Below, in pieces: positions 9,801 through 22,917 of a DNA stretch of 64,000 bases (position 1 is the stretch's first letter; every line of letters begins with the position of its first letter). Both the position numbers and the translations under genes were made by a program. The DNA lies in assembly GCA_020881915.1 (NCBI GenBank), contig JAJFPB010000007.1:1-64000 (forward strand), in the 5' to 3' direction. Source of the stretch: Paramyrothecium sp. XJ0827. Lineage: Eukaryota; Ascomycota; Sordariomycetes; Hypocreales; Stachybotryaceae. The notes under the pieces were generated by a model. That model saw only the letters and a list, made by a program, of their open reading frames with translations, was not told the origin of the DNA and made no database searches.

Positions 9801-12800
9801 TATCTAAAAAGTTAATAGTAATCTTATTTACTTCTTGCCCCATCTCGCCAGCTTTGGCGGCATTGAATTTATATATCTATTTTATAATAGGAGATAAGGA
9901 ATATACTACTAATTAGTATACTTTATATATCCTATTACTTGCTATAAGATCGATATTAGAGAACTTACTGGTCTCTAAGAGCCTAATAAAAATAGTTAGA
10001 AATATATTACTAGTAAGAATATTAAACTAAAAACTTACCTATATAGTAAAGCCTTATATTCCTCTATAATAGAGATATATATATTAGGCATAGAAGATAT
10101 TTAAAATACTAGCTCTATTTCTTAATATACTGCAGCTAGTAAAAAGAGCCTAGAGTAAATAGAGTGTGCTTTTATTTTAGATCTAGATATATCTTCCTAA
10201 AGTAGCTATTATAAAATCCTAATAAGATCCTCTTATAAGAAATAAGAAATACTTAATTAATAATACTGAACTACTATTTTTATTGCCTTAAGTTTATGAA
10301 GGGCAGTAGTCTCTAGTCTATAAAAGGTCTATCTATACTATAAGGGCATATAAATAGCTTTATAATTATCCCTAGAATACTATATATGGCGATTATATGG
10401 CGATAGTATAGTAATTAGATTATATAGTAATTGGTTAGACTAAACCTATTATACTATATACTTATGGCTTTTACTTTAGAATATATTTAAGTCTAAGTAT
10501 ATAATATTACTATACTAAAGAGAGTTTATAGGGTAATAGGTCTAATTAAGTAAGTAGACTTAACTATAAATAACCTACTATATCCTAATTGCCTTAGATT
10601 ACCTATATAATAATACTATAGTATATTTAACCCTAATATTTATACTATATATTAAATAATACCTTTCCCTAATAGGGTTTAAATTACTATCTAATCTAAT
10701 ATCTCTATATTACTCTATATATTATTGTTTTGGAGATAATATATAGTATACCTCCTTAGTGAATTTAGTACTATCTTTACTATCCTCTGCTAATATAAAG
10801 TAGTATATCTAGTAGATATTAGATATATTAATCTAATCCTAGCGGCTCCTCTTAGTTAACTATACCTAGAGCTTATTATTATCTCTTCTCTTCCTTTACT
10901 AAGTTCTAATAAAACCTAGCTACTAATATAAACTCTTAGAGGATGCTTCTAATATATTGCCTATTTATATTACTATAAATAGTAATATACTTTTATATTA
11001 ATAATCGATTCCTCTTCTCCTCCTCTAATTACCTTTGTCTTTATTCTCTTCCTACTTATTATATAGCTCTTATAGTACTAGATATATATGGTAATACCTG
11101 AATTACTCCACTCTACTTATGTATTATATAAAACCGGCTATTTATACTATACTCTAGTATACTTAACTATTCTAGGTATTAATATCCTATCTAACCAGAT
11201 AGCTCGTAGTAAGATAGATCTATTTACCTAAGTTATTACTTAATATATAGAATATATAGCTAGAAGTAAGTTATCTTTCTAATTACTCTTAAAATTAAGT
11301 AATCTAGAGCTAATTCTATATAGCTTGCTCTATTACCTAACTTTGTATTTTATTTACTATAATCTCCTATTACTATAATTCTTATTTCTCTTTATCTTTA
11401 TATTCTTCTTTATTTTTATCCCTATTACTATAATAAATATTATATTTCTTCTTACCTACTTTATATTAATATTAGTCTATTTGCCTATCTATAATAGAAT
11501 TAAGTATAACTTACTAGTAGGTTCGCCTAGATAGGTAATTATTAGCTATTCCCTCCTCTATTATTAACCCTTTCTTTCCCTATTTAGGACCTCCTGCATC
11601 TAGGTAAAGTATAATAGCCTTACTTACTACACTATCTTGCCCTACCTGACCACTCTATTATATATAGTCCTCTAGTCTTATTAGTATATTTATGTAGATT
11701 ACTACATAGATATTAGGTACATTAATTCCCAAACCAAGGGCATTTATAGCTATAATGACCCGCCCCTTATTTACCTAGTTATATTGTAGCCTAAGTTACT
11801 ATATCTGTAGTTATTTAGTTTTCCTATCTTAGGTATCTACCTTATAGTAATATATATTATATTAAAATCACTTAGTAAGATAAATAGTTACTTCTACCTA
11901 ATAAGTGTATATAATAATCTTAGCAGGCTAGAGGTACTCCTCTAGCTTCTAATTAATAGTTAATAGTATGGCCTCTATTATGGCTTCGCTAGTGTTCTAG
12001 GCCGGACTTAATTTAACCCCAAGAATGCTATATATAATATTCCTATGTATTATTCTTATTTAGATTATTTTAATATTCTCTAGCTAGATATTAGTAAGCT
12101 TAAAAAGTTTACCCTCCCGCTGCAGTAGTAATATTACTATAAGGTATACTATTTATACCCCAATAAGAGTTAATTAATCTAACTCCCGTAGTTATAGCCG
12201 GAAAGCAGGTGTACCTTCTAATATAGTATAGCTCTTATTAATAACTACCTTATTTAGTCTTGTAATAATATATAGTGCCTTGAGGTAGTTCAGGAAGTAT
12301 TTGGTTAGTGTAGATTCTGGTATTATAAATACTAGGCTTATATTACTAGGTATATAATCTGTTCTTCACTCTATATAGGTAATACTAAGCTATTTATATT
12401 ACCTCATTATATTGCCTAGTAGTAATACAAGTAGTATAACTACTATAGTAATCCCCCTAATATAGCTTACTACTAGTAATATAAAGTATATACTCTTTCC
12501 CTACCTAGTACCTATAACTATAAATATAGGACTCTTATTCTATATAATTGCCTTTACTGCCTGCTGTTACTTGCTGCGAAATTAGGTATAGTCCCTATAA
12601 AGTTGCTTTAACTCTCTATCTATATTTATATGCTATAAGGTCTTCTATTGTGCTAGCTATAACTTATGTAGAGCTTCGTAATATATAGATAGGTTTTTTT
12701 GCTTATAGCTAGGTTATAGAATATCCCTAAATCTACTTATAGTAGATAGAAATCCTAGTAATTAGTGCTACTCTTTGCTAATATACTGGAAATTAAGATA

Positions 12801-15780
12801 GTACTTATTAGTCTTAAAGCTACCCTCTGTAATTAGCCTACTATATACTAATCCAGCTATTAGAGACTTATGCCCTACTTACTTATCTTATAGGCTACTA
12901 TCCTCTATATTCTCTTTATTGCTCTTGCTGCAGTAATCTTTATTTATTTAATCTGCAAATAATGGCTATATAGTTATTATAATTTAAAAATATCACCAAG
13001 TAATAGCAGTAAATAGATATTACCAGCTACTAAGGGTAAAACCTTATTAGTACCTAATCAGACTATTCCTCTTTAGTATGTAGCTTATTTATAGTAAAGT
13101 CTAGTAGGAGCTTGAACCTAGCTACTATATCTCCTTCTTATTGCTTTATTACTTACTATCTTAATATTGTATCTAGTAATAATATAAGCTATACTTATTT
13201 AAGGATACTAAAATATATTTATTACTATTTAAATTATTATTATTATCTTTATTTATAAGTATATTCTCTATTGCCTAAATACTTAGACTTAACTCTTCCT
13301 TCCCTATTATATTAATCTATAGATCCTTCTAGAATAGTAGTATAAGCTAGAGGTAATATATAAATGGTGTGCTTATTTTATGTAGGAGGAAATACTATAT
13401 TACCTTTAATTGCTTAGACCGTAAGAAGCCTTTGTAGTAGCTTATTATAAGTATTAGTAGTTTATGGTCTATTATAATATTGTAGATGCTATTATTGGCT
13501 ATATTTTAATAGCAAATGGTGAGTAATTTGGGCCCTTATGTAGGCTAACTGTAGGTAATATGTACTAGAAATAGTAGGAGTTCTAGGAACCGCTTAATTA
13601 CTTAATTATACTATACTATCTTCTTGGGGCATAGGTGGATACTACCCTATACTACCTTATCTACCTTAACCTAAACCCGCTGTAATAGATCTAATAATAT
13701 GATTTTATTTATAACCTAGCCATTACTAGATTTATCTAATTCTAATAGCTAGCTTATAAATAAATGCCTAATAGTTATATTAGTGGCATTATTAATGATT
13801 TTATCCTAGGGGATAATAGGTAGATCTATATTATCTAATATTGCATTTAGGTAGTAATCCTAAATAAAAAGTAGCTCCTTAAATAAAATTTCTTCTACCT
13901 ATTGCAATATTATTTGTAGCATTAATTAAATGCCAATTATACTAGTTTAGATTCCCTTATATATTGCATTCTCCCCGTCCTAGCTAACCGATCCCTGCTT
14001 TATATTATTTTAGGCCACTAAAATCCCATAGTTGTGTAGCCGAATAATAAATTATATAGGTATTATCTACTAACCCTTATCCCCTCCTACTATAAAGTAC
14101 CTTATTAAGTTAGATATAATATTAAAATAACTAAGACTATATTCCTTAGCTTCTTCCTTCTTTATACCTTTCTCTATCTATCTTTTAATTATATACTTCT
14201 ATATATCTATAGTATACTTTATAATAAAGAGTTATAAGATAGCTATAATTATAAATAACTTTGGTATTAGGTTAATAAATAACTCCTATATCTTATCTGG
14301 GCACATACTAAGCACTATAATAAAGCTAACTAGTATACTATTATATTTAGTTGCCTTTATAAAATAGTCTAGTATTAATAGATATATTTCTATTACTATA
14401 TTATCTAATTCTGTAGATAATCTTATTATATCTACCTTTTCTATAATAGAACTATAATTAATATTAGTAAGCCGGTTAATAATATCTATTATTACTTTAT
14501 AAGTAACTCTCTATCTCTTGCTTAATATAAATAGTAGCCTATACTTGGCTTCCTTAAAGGTTATTATCTGAATGAGATAGCTAAATAGCTATATATATAC
14601 TTTTGTATATACCTTCCTTATTTCTCTTATATATAGGAAATAGAAGGGTTAACTCCGCTTCTTCTTAATATTAGTCCTATTTACCTCAAATAAGGTATTC
14701 TATAATATTACCTTAGTGCATGTAACTGCTCTGCCCCGCCATATAATTCTTTGGATAGTACTATATATATATTATAGTACCTAATTGTTATTATTTATTA
14801 GATCTCCTCTATCTAGCTTATTCTTAAGTAAAATAAGCCTAAGTAGGAAATCTTTCTATTCCGTAAAATCCTTTAGATGCTATGTAGCCCTAAGTTAATA
14901 TAACTAGGTATTTGGTAGCCCGATATTGTACTGCTCTTTGATTTTCTCTACTTCTTACTGCCTTATATAAGTAGTTTTATCTCTGAAAGTAGCTAATGCC
15001 TTATAGATATTATACTTATACTAATCCTTATTAACTATCTAAACTGTGGTAATACCTAGATCTCTTTTAACCTTAAAGTAATTACTTTTTAGGCCTTTTA
15101 TAAAGAGGCGCTGGTACTGCATACCACTTCTCCATAGTATATTCTATACTTTAAAGCTAGGCTAAGATAGTTTATAGCTGGTTTTTATTTTAGGATCCTA
15201 TTTATGTTTCTCTTAATAATATTCCTATATTCTCTTTGGTTCTAAACCCATAAAGGGGCATCTATATTTAAGCTTATATCTTAATCTATTCGTTTTTATA
15301 GGCCTAATGCCTTCAATAGTAGGACTATATTTATTTAGTCTAGGAATATTATAGATATCTTTGGAGTCCTATATAATATTAAGCTTAGATGCCTATACTT
15401 ATGCTAGCTTAATATTATATAGCCTTAGTATATAAGGTAGTACCTGTAGATATAGCTTAATTTAATAACTAATAATAGTAGTATTATACTTCTAATAAGT
15501 TAGTACCTATAGTTCTGGGTTATATTAAAAGAGATCTATTATATATAAATTAAATAGTAATATAATAATAAAGATTAGAGTTTCCTTAGACTTTAGGTTC
15601 TAGTTTACCCCTTTATCCTTATGTACTAAGTTTTAATACTAGTTAAACCCTACTCTAATCCTTATTAATAGCTAATACTATATTTGCTTCTATTATATAA
15701 TTCTACTACCACAATAAGCATTATATACTCTCTAAAATCTGTATATTAATTGATTATATTTTCTTAATATATTTATTATT
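9800..15780 (-). pseudogene. RIP-destroyed TLH-type helicase relic, minus strand
   Basis: The reading frame is full of TAG/TAA stops, but helicase motifs remain readable on the minus strand. Near 12534-12478 there is SPIFIVIGT followed by R-stop-GKS (motif I, originally of GTG-x-GKS type). Near 11760-11700 there is RVIIAINALGLGINVPNIYVVI (motif V), then RLEDYI-stop-stop-SGQVGQDSVVSKAIILYLDAG near 11690-11590 (motif VI). Order and spacing fit one large helicase. The outer limits are estimates. The changes are those expected of RIP (CAG to TAG, TGG to TAG/TAA, G to A). Confidence 0.72.
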
Positions 15781-15984
15781 TTTTTTAAATTCTAGATCTT
15801 TATTGTTATTAAGAATTTGTGATTTGCCGGCTACCTTTATAATAAATTGCTAGCTACCCTATATCCTACTAGCGCCCTCCTTATTTCCCTCCTAAATTAA
15901 TTGCCATTTACTAAACGCCGTTTACTATTAATAACAGGAGTAGTACTGGCTCCTAGGCTTTCCCTTAGTAACTACTACCCTAAA

Positions 15985-17870
15985 GCTAGCTATAGGGTTA
16001 GCTAGGAAGTGTAAGGCCCCGGCCCTATACTCCGAGGCTCTAATAGAGTAACAGGCCAGCCACTAGTGGGCCCTAAGCCGGGTTAATATAACCCAGGAGC
16101 TATATAAGCTCTATGGCCTATAATAATAGGCCTTAGAGGCTATCTTAGCTAATAAGAGCCTAATAGTAATTATAATAAGCACTAAGTAGGGGAAGAGCCT
16201 TTTATTTATACTCCCTACTACTAATACCCTTAGTAGTACTACTATTATAGTAGTTCTACTACTTTCCTTACTAGGAGATCTAGTAGAGTACTACTAGGAC
16301 CTTAAGATATCTTATATATAGTAGGACTCTAGGGTAAGCCTAGGAAATATATCCTTGGTCTTTATTATACCTAAATTAGCTATAACTAAGGGCTTCTTAG
16401 TATATCTAGAAGGTCTTAGGGTTATAGTATAGCTTGACCATATTATAGTTAATAAATATTATACTATCTTGGAGAGTACGCCAGATTTCTGGCCTAAGCT
16501 AAAGGAATTAGGATCTCTAGCCCTTCTAGGTACTTAGATTATTTATCTTATAGCTACTTTATTACCTTCTATAGAGAGTTCCTTTCTTAAACTATTAAAT
16601 ATTAGGCCTAAAGATATCTTACTTCTAAGGGTATCTATAGTATGCCCTAATATTAGCTATTAGGTCTAGCCTCTAAAGCTAGATAGCCCTAATACTACTT
16701 CTGAGGTTATAGTATTTACTATTTACTAGATTCTAGTATAGAAGCTATAGTAATATCCTAAGCTAGCTAAAATAATTATCTACTACTAGATTATAGCTAC
16801 TATTAAGTAGCTAGTAGAGGAACTAGGCTATAAGGCCTTCTATTAAGAGGTAGATACCTAAGGGGCTAAGTTTAAATACCTAAGGGCCTAGAAGGAGAGT
16901 ACTATATATAATATCTTTAGTAAGGGCTAGCTACTAGTAGTAATAAATACTTTAGGACTAGGGATTAATATCTTAAATATTAGGATTATTATGTATCTAG
17001 AGGTACCTTCTAGATTTATAGATTATACCTAGTAAATAGGTAGGGCTAGTAGGGATAGTATTCTAAGTGAGGCCCTATTACTATAGGCTAGTTATAGAGA
17101 TATACTAGTCTCTGCTAGTACTAATAGGCTCTTATAGGATATTTAGAAGCTAATTTAAGCTAACTAGTGCTACTATATCCCTATAGATAGGGTTATAGAT
17201 AGCCAGTATAACTAGGAGGGCTATAAGGCTAGTAAGGCTCTATATAATATATACTTGGTTCTTTTAATAAGGCCTAGGGATATAAAGTTATAAGAGGAAT
17301 TAGTAGTATAGTCCTAGCTCCTTAATATTTAAATAATATAGTAGGATATAAAGCTTAAGGGCTATATTAAGTAGAATAATCTTAAGCTTTTCTAGAGGTA
17401 ACTACAGTAGTAACTAGTTAGTAGCTACCTTATATATTACTCTATAGGGCAGAAGGGCTAGAATTACTTTATTTAGAACTACTATTTAGTCTCTCTGGTA
17501 TCTTACCCTATAGTAGCTTCTAGTAAGACTACTAAGTAGCTTAATACTTATATTAAGGCTAAGAAGGCTCTTAGGGACTATAGTTATTACTTTTATTACT
17601 TAATCCCCTAGGAACTTTATAATAGCTAGATTAAAAATAGCTCTAGAGGCTAGAGGCTTTAGTGGGGCTTAGGGTATATTTACTTAGGGGTTATTATTAC
17701 TATAGTTACCTTCCTCTTAATTACTAATCCCTAGGGCTTTAAGAATATCTATAGGTAAAGAGAGTATAATAAGCCTATAAATTAGTAATTAACTAAGAAT
17801 AGCTAGTAGAGCTACCTATAGTATTAGCTAAGTTAGAAGGCTAGCTAGGCTAGACTAAAGACCCTAAACT
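15985..17870 (+). pseudogene. RIP-destroyed TLH-type helicase relic, plus strand
   Basis: On the plus strand motif I reads LIVIIISTK-stop-GKSLLFILP (about 16165-16230), followed by IIVVLLLSLLGDLVE. Motif V reads VVINTLGLGINILNIRIIMYLEVPS (about 16938-17015) and motif VI RFIDYT-stop-stop-IGRASRD (about 17015-17060). Near 17580-17640 DYSYYFYYLIP-stop-ELYNSW matches the TLH tail CFGCGLPYKVCNGW with Cys decayed to Tyr. It is convergent or divergent to the relic at 9.8-15.8 kb, which lies on the other strand. Limits are approximate. Confidence 0.75.
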
Positions 17871-17959
17871 TCTATATTATCTTTTTAGATTTAGTTAAGA
17901 ACTTCCTATAGGGTTATAATTACTACTCTTATAATACTAGTTTAGCCCCTAGGCCCTTT

Positions 17960-18935
17960 TCTAACCCCTAAACCCTCTATTCCCCCAGATCCCTCTATTA
18001 TTTCTCTACCTCTATTACCATCTATTACCTCTATATCCCTAGAACCCTCTATTAACCCCTACTACCTCTATTAACCCTCTATATCCTCTATTGCCTCTAT
18101 TGCCCCTAAACCCTCTATTGCCTCTATATCCCCAGATTATTTTTAGTACCCTATAACCCCCTAAGTACCCTAAAAACCCTCTATTACCTCTAACCCCCTA
18201 GTAACCTCTATAGAGCCCTACTATATCTATTACCTTTATTACCCCCGAACTCTCTAAGTGCCCCAGAACCCTCTAAGTGCCTTATAACCCACTAAGTGCC
18301 CCGAATCCCTCTATTGCCTCTATGCCCTCTATTGTCTCTAAGTGCACTATAACCTTCTTAGTGCCCTAGAATCCTCTAAATACCCCGGATCTCTCTATTA
18401 ACTCTATGCCCTATAACCCACTAAGTGCCCCGCAGCCTACTAAGTGCCCCGGATCTCTCCGAGTGCCCCGGATCCCTCTGTTGCCTCTATTGCCCCAGAA
18501 CCCACTAAGTTACTTGTAGCTCACTAAGTGCCCCAGATCCCTCTATTGCCTCTGTGCTCTCTATTGCCTCTAAGTGCGCTATAACCCTCTAAGTGCCCCG
18601 GATCCCTCTATTGCCTCTATGCCCCGGATCCCTCTTAGTGCCCCGGATCCCTCTAAGTGCCCCAGATCCCTCTAAGTACCCCAGATCCCTCTATTATCTC
18701 TATGCCCTGTAACCCTCTTAGTGCCCCGGATCCCTCTAAGTGCCCCGGATCCCTCTAAGTACCCCGGATCCCACTAAGTACCCCGGATCCCTCTATTGCC
18801 TCTATGCCCTCTATTACCTCTATACCCTATAACCCTCTTAGTGCCCCATAGCCTACTAAGTGCCCCAGATCTCTCTAAGTGCCCTAGATCCCTCTAAGTG
18901 CCCCAGAACCCTTAGTTACCCCGGTATACCTCTAT
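17960..18935. repeat. 19-bp minisatellite with recurrent GGATCC
   Basis: A long array of 19-bp units of the type CCCCGGATCCCTCTAAGTG, with variants CCCTCTATTGCCTCTATG and CCC(A/T)GAACCCTCTAAGTGC. Many units contain a BamHI recognition sequence. Left-hand units are AT-shifted (CCTCTATTACCTCTA), while central units are GC-rich, suggesting decay from the edge or spread from the centre. Confidence 0.9.
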
Positions 18936-19678
18936 AATTATACTTTAGCTTAAGCTATACTATTTCTAGAATAGTACCTCTAAGTATAGGTATTCCCTAA
19001 CCTACCTACTAGGCCCTAGAGCCTAGCTACCTATATTAGCTAATAGCCTATAGTTATTAGCTATATAAGCCCTAATCTACTTATAGTAGAGCTAAGTGCG
19101 GCTTCTAGTTATTAAGGGGCTCCTGGCCACTAACCTGGCCCCCTACTAGTAGATATTAGACTTATATAGCCTTCTAACTAAGGAACCTACGCTTGCTCTA
19201 GTAATTACCCTATAGTGGCTCTAGAGGCCTATTCCCCAGCTAAAATAGAGCTCTTACTAGTAGATCTAGTAGATAACCTTAGTTCTAGGGCTCTATTAGC
19301 TTATTATTTAGGTAGGTATAGTATTAGGTCTATATTACCTAACCTAAGGGTACCTATAAAGCTTAGTCCTATTTAGTACCTTACTTCTATAGATATTATT
19401 CCCTTATTACCCCCAGTAAGGCTCTTCTAGTAGCTAAATTAATATAGATCTTTAGTTTAGCTATAGCTAGGTATCCCTAGTAGCTATACTATATATAGCT
19501 AGGTTTATAGGTATTAAGTAGATACTAACTTATAGGCTTTCCTAAGTTTAATAGAAGTAAAGACCTAATAGATATAATAGTAAGGGATATCTATTAGGAC
19601 TATAACCCTACTAAAGATAACTAGGAAGGCCTTAGATATAGTATAGTAAGAGGCCTATAATATAGGAGCTAACTTTCC
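18936..19678. other. RIP-degraded spacer
   Basis: CTA/TAG-rich DNA with no readable motif. It could be the remnant of another repeat; nothing specific can be supported. Confidence 0.5.
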
Positions 19679-20240
19679 CCCGGAGGATTAGGCCAGCCAG
19701 GTAGGGACCAGATTTCCCCCGAAGGGTCAGTCCGGCCGGGCAGGAGCCCACCCCCCCTCATATACTTACTAACCCCTTTTTAGCCGGGGCTACACTACAA
19801 TAGCTTTAAGGGCTACTTTTAATTTTCTATAAAATTATTTACTATAGGAAAATAAAAAAATTAACTTATAGCTATATAGATAGAAGCCCAACCGGTATAT
19901 ATTTGTATTGGCCCTCTAGGGTAAGGTATATCAAGGCAGCCGGAGGGTTAGGGCACAAGGCAGCCGGAGGGTCAGGGCATATATACTAATTAAAGGGGGG
20001 AAATAATTAGGAAATAATAGGGAATTAATTCCAACAGCGCTATAGGGCACCTAGTAGCTCAGGGCATAGGGCACCCGGCGCAACAGGGCACCTAGCAGCT
20101 CAGGGCATAGGGCAGCCGGCGCAACAGGGCACCCAGTGGCACAAGGCAGCCGGCGCAACAGGGCACCTAGTAGCTCAGGGCACAAGGCACCCGGCGCAAT
20201 AGGGCACCCAGTGGCTTAGGGCATAGGGTAGCTAGAGGCT
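19679..20240. repeat. GC-rich minisatellite zone with ~41-bp unit
   Basis: Starts with two TTTCCCCCGGAGGATTAGG-like blocks (about 19675 and 19720) and continues into units containing GGGCACCTAGTAGCTCAGGG and CATAGGGCACCCGGCGCAACA, total about 41 bp, at 20044-20240; some units lack part of the sequence (34 bp). GC content is far higher than in the flanking AT-rich DNA. Confidence 0.85.
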
Positions 20241-20589
20241 TTAGATAGTAACCTTTAGCTTTATATATTAGGATTAAATTATAATAATTAGTTAATACCT
20301 TTCTAGCTCTTTAGTGGAGCTAGAAAGGTATTAATTTTTTATTAGAGACTATAACTTTAAATCTCTATAAAGATATTATATTTTATTTAAAAGAATTTAT
20401 AATTTAAGATTTAAATTAAATATATTTTTTAGAAAGTATTATAAAATAAATAATAAATTAAGTAAAGATTTAAACTAAGATATAATTTTTTTTTAAATTT
20501 TAATAGTTTCTTATTATTATTATTATAATCTCTAAGAAATCTTTAATATCTTAGTATTATTATAAATATAAATTTCTAATATTATTTTT

Positions 20590-20860
20590 TTAAAATTATT
20601 TTAGTATTTTTTTAAAATTATTTTATTATTCTTTTAAAATCCTTTTATTATTTTTTTAAAATTCTTTTATTATTCTTTTAAAATCCTTTTATTATTCTTT
20701 TAAAACCTTTATAATATTCTTTTAAAATCCTTATAATATTCTTTTAAAATTCTTATAATATTCTTTTAAAATCCTTATAATATTCTTTTAAAATTCTTAT
20801 AATATTCTTTTAAAATTCTTATAATATTCTTTTAAAATCCTTATAATATTCTTATAGATT
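20590..20860. repeat. 22-bp AT-rich tandem repeat
   Basis: About 11-12 units of ATTCTTTTAAAATCCTTATAAT with CC/TT variants, preceded by degenerate ATTATT(C/T)TTTTAAAAT units. There is no coding potential. Confidence 0.88.
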
Positions 20861-20959
20861 TCTTATATATTAAGTAATTATAAGATAATTAGATATTAAG
20901 ATATAAGGAAGATTAGTTATTAAGATATAAGAATAATTAGATATTAAGGTAGCTAGAAG

Positions 20960-22560
20960 ATTAAATAGGCTATTTCCTATCTACCCTAGACCTAAGAAAT
21001 ATATTATAGGTAAGATAGTACTATATAAGGCAGCCAGAAGGTCAGAGCAGTCAGAGGGTTAGGGCACAAGGCAGTTAGATATTAAGGCATAAAGAAGATT
21101 AGGACCTTATATTTCCGCTCCTTCTAAATATTATAGATAGTATTTTTAAGGCATTATTAATTCTTTAGGGTAGCCAGAAGATCAGGGTAGCTAGAAGGTC
21201 GGGGCAGCCGGAAGGTTAGAGGCAGGGATGAGTACGTTGCCGAGGAGCTAACCAAGAAGATTAATTAGTAAGATCAGGGCACGAGGAAGCCAGAAGATCA
21301 GGGCAGCCGGAAGGTCAGGGCAGTCAGATATCAAGGCACAAGGCAGTTAGATATCAAGGCACAAGGCAGTCAGATATCAAGGCATAAGGCAGTTAGATAT
21401 CAAGGCATAAGGCAGTTAGATATCAAGGCATCTAGAAGATCAGAACTTACTCCCCCATCCTATGCTCACTTAACCGCCCATTAAGACCTTAAATAAGATA
21501 TAGATATTAGGGCATAAGGTAGTTAGATATTAAGATATAAGGCAGTTAGTATTATAAATATAAGCTTTACTTCTACCTAATGATCTAATACTGCTTCTTA
21601 GGGCAGCCGGAAGGTCAGGGCAGCTGGAAGGTTAGGGCAGTTAGATATCAAGGCACAAGGCAGTTAGATATTAAGGCACAAGGTAGTTAGATATTAAGGC
21701 ATAAGGAAGGTTAGATATTAAGGCATAAGGAAGGTTAGGACCTTATATTTCCGCTTCTTCTAAATATTATAGATAGTGTTTTTAAGGTATTATTAATTCT
21801 TCAGAGCAGCCAGAAGATTAGAGGTAGGGATGAGTGTATTGCTGAGGAGCTAGCCAAGAAGATTAATTAGTAAGATTAGGGCACAAGGAAGCCGGAGGGT
21901 CAGGGCAGCCGGAGGGTCAGGGCAGTCAGATATCAGGGCACAAGGCAGTCAGATATCAAGGTATCTAGAAGATCAGATCTCACTCCCCTATCCTATGCTC
22001 ACTCAACCGCCCATTAAGACCTCAAATGAGATATAAATATTAGGGCATAAGGCAGTTAGATATTAAGGCATAAGGCAGGGATAACCTTACATTGCATCGT
22101 GAATGCGAGCTTCACTTCCACCTAATGATCTGATACTGCTTCTCAGGGCAGCCGGAAGGTCAGGGCAGCCGGAAGGTCAGGGCAGCCGGAAGGTCAGGGC
22201 AGCCAGAAGGTCAGGGCATAAGGCACAAGGAAGGTCAGATATCAAGGCACAAGGAAGATCAGATCTCAATCCCCCATCCTATGCTCACTTAACCGCCCAT
22301 TAAGACATCGAAGGGTCAGGGTAGCCGGAAGGTCAGAATAGCCAGAAGGTTAGGGCAGCCGGAGGGTCAGGGTATAAGGCAACCGGTGCTATAGGGCACC
22401 TAGTGGCTCAGGGCACAAGGCAGCTAGAAGATCAGAGGCATAGGCTGGCTAGCTAATTAAGGCATAAGGTAGCTAGAAGATTAGAGGTATAAGCCAGCTA
22501 GCTAATTAACCTACAAAGCAGCTAGAGGGTTAGGGTAGCTAGAAGATTAAAGTAGCCTAA
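20960..22560. repeat. Higher-order minisatellite (GGCAGCCGGAAGGTCAG family)
   Basis: Two interleaved short units recur: a 17-bp unit GGGCAGCCGGAAGGTCA and a 23-bp unit CAGTTAGATATCAAGGCATAAGG (GATATC inside). They are embedded in a larger unit of about 0.63 kb. The landmark AGGACCTTATATTTCCGCT occurs near 21100 and 21728, AGGGATGAGT...GAGGAGCTA near 21215 and 21832, and CCCATCCTATGCTCACT near 21450, 21993 and 22274. Left copies carry more TA dinucleotides than right copies. A 66-codon open frame at 22103-22303 merely reads through the repeats. Confidence 0.88.
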
Positions 22561-22917
22561 AGGGTAATTACCTAATTAGGAAATACCTAAAAGAGGTATA
22601 TACCTTCCTTTCCTTAAGTAGTTAGCTTCCTCTATATAAACTAGCCCTAAAGAAATCTATTTCTAGTACTTTATTTAATTAATAAAAGTCTTAAATAATT
22701 CTAAGAAATTTCTAAAAAAAATACTATTATTTTTCTAATATTCTTAAATATTACTAGTAAAATTCTAAGAAATCTAGGAAATTTCCTTTCTATTTTTCTA
22801 GCTAATTATTAGCTACTAAGGATTTAATTATTACCTACCCCTTATCTTCAAGTGGATCTCTTTTTTTCCTATATAAAATTAATTATCATCTACTAGCCAA
22901 CGTTTCCCATAACTATA

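Noticed and set aside
20040..22560. CRISPR-like or protein-coding repeat
   Set aside because: Units are contiguous without unique spacers, host is a eukaryote, and the open frame at 22103-22303 simply reads the repeat.
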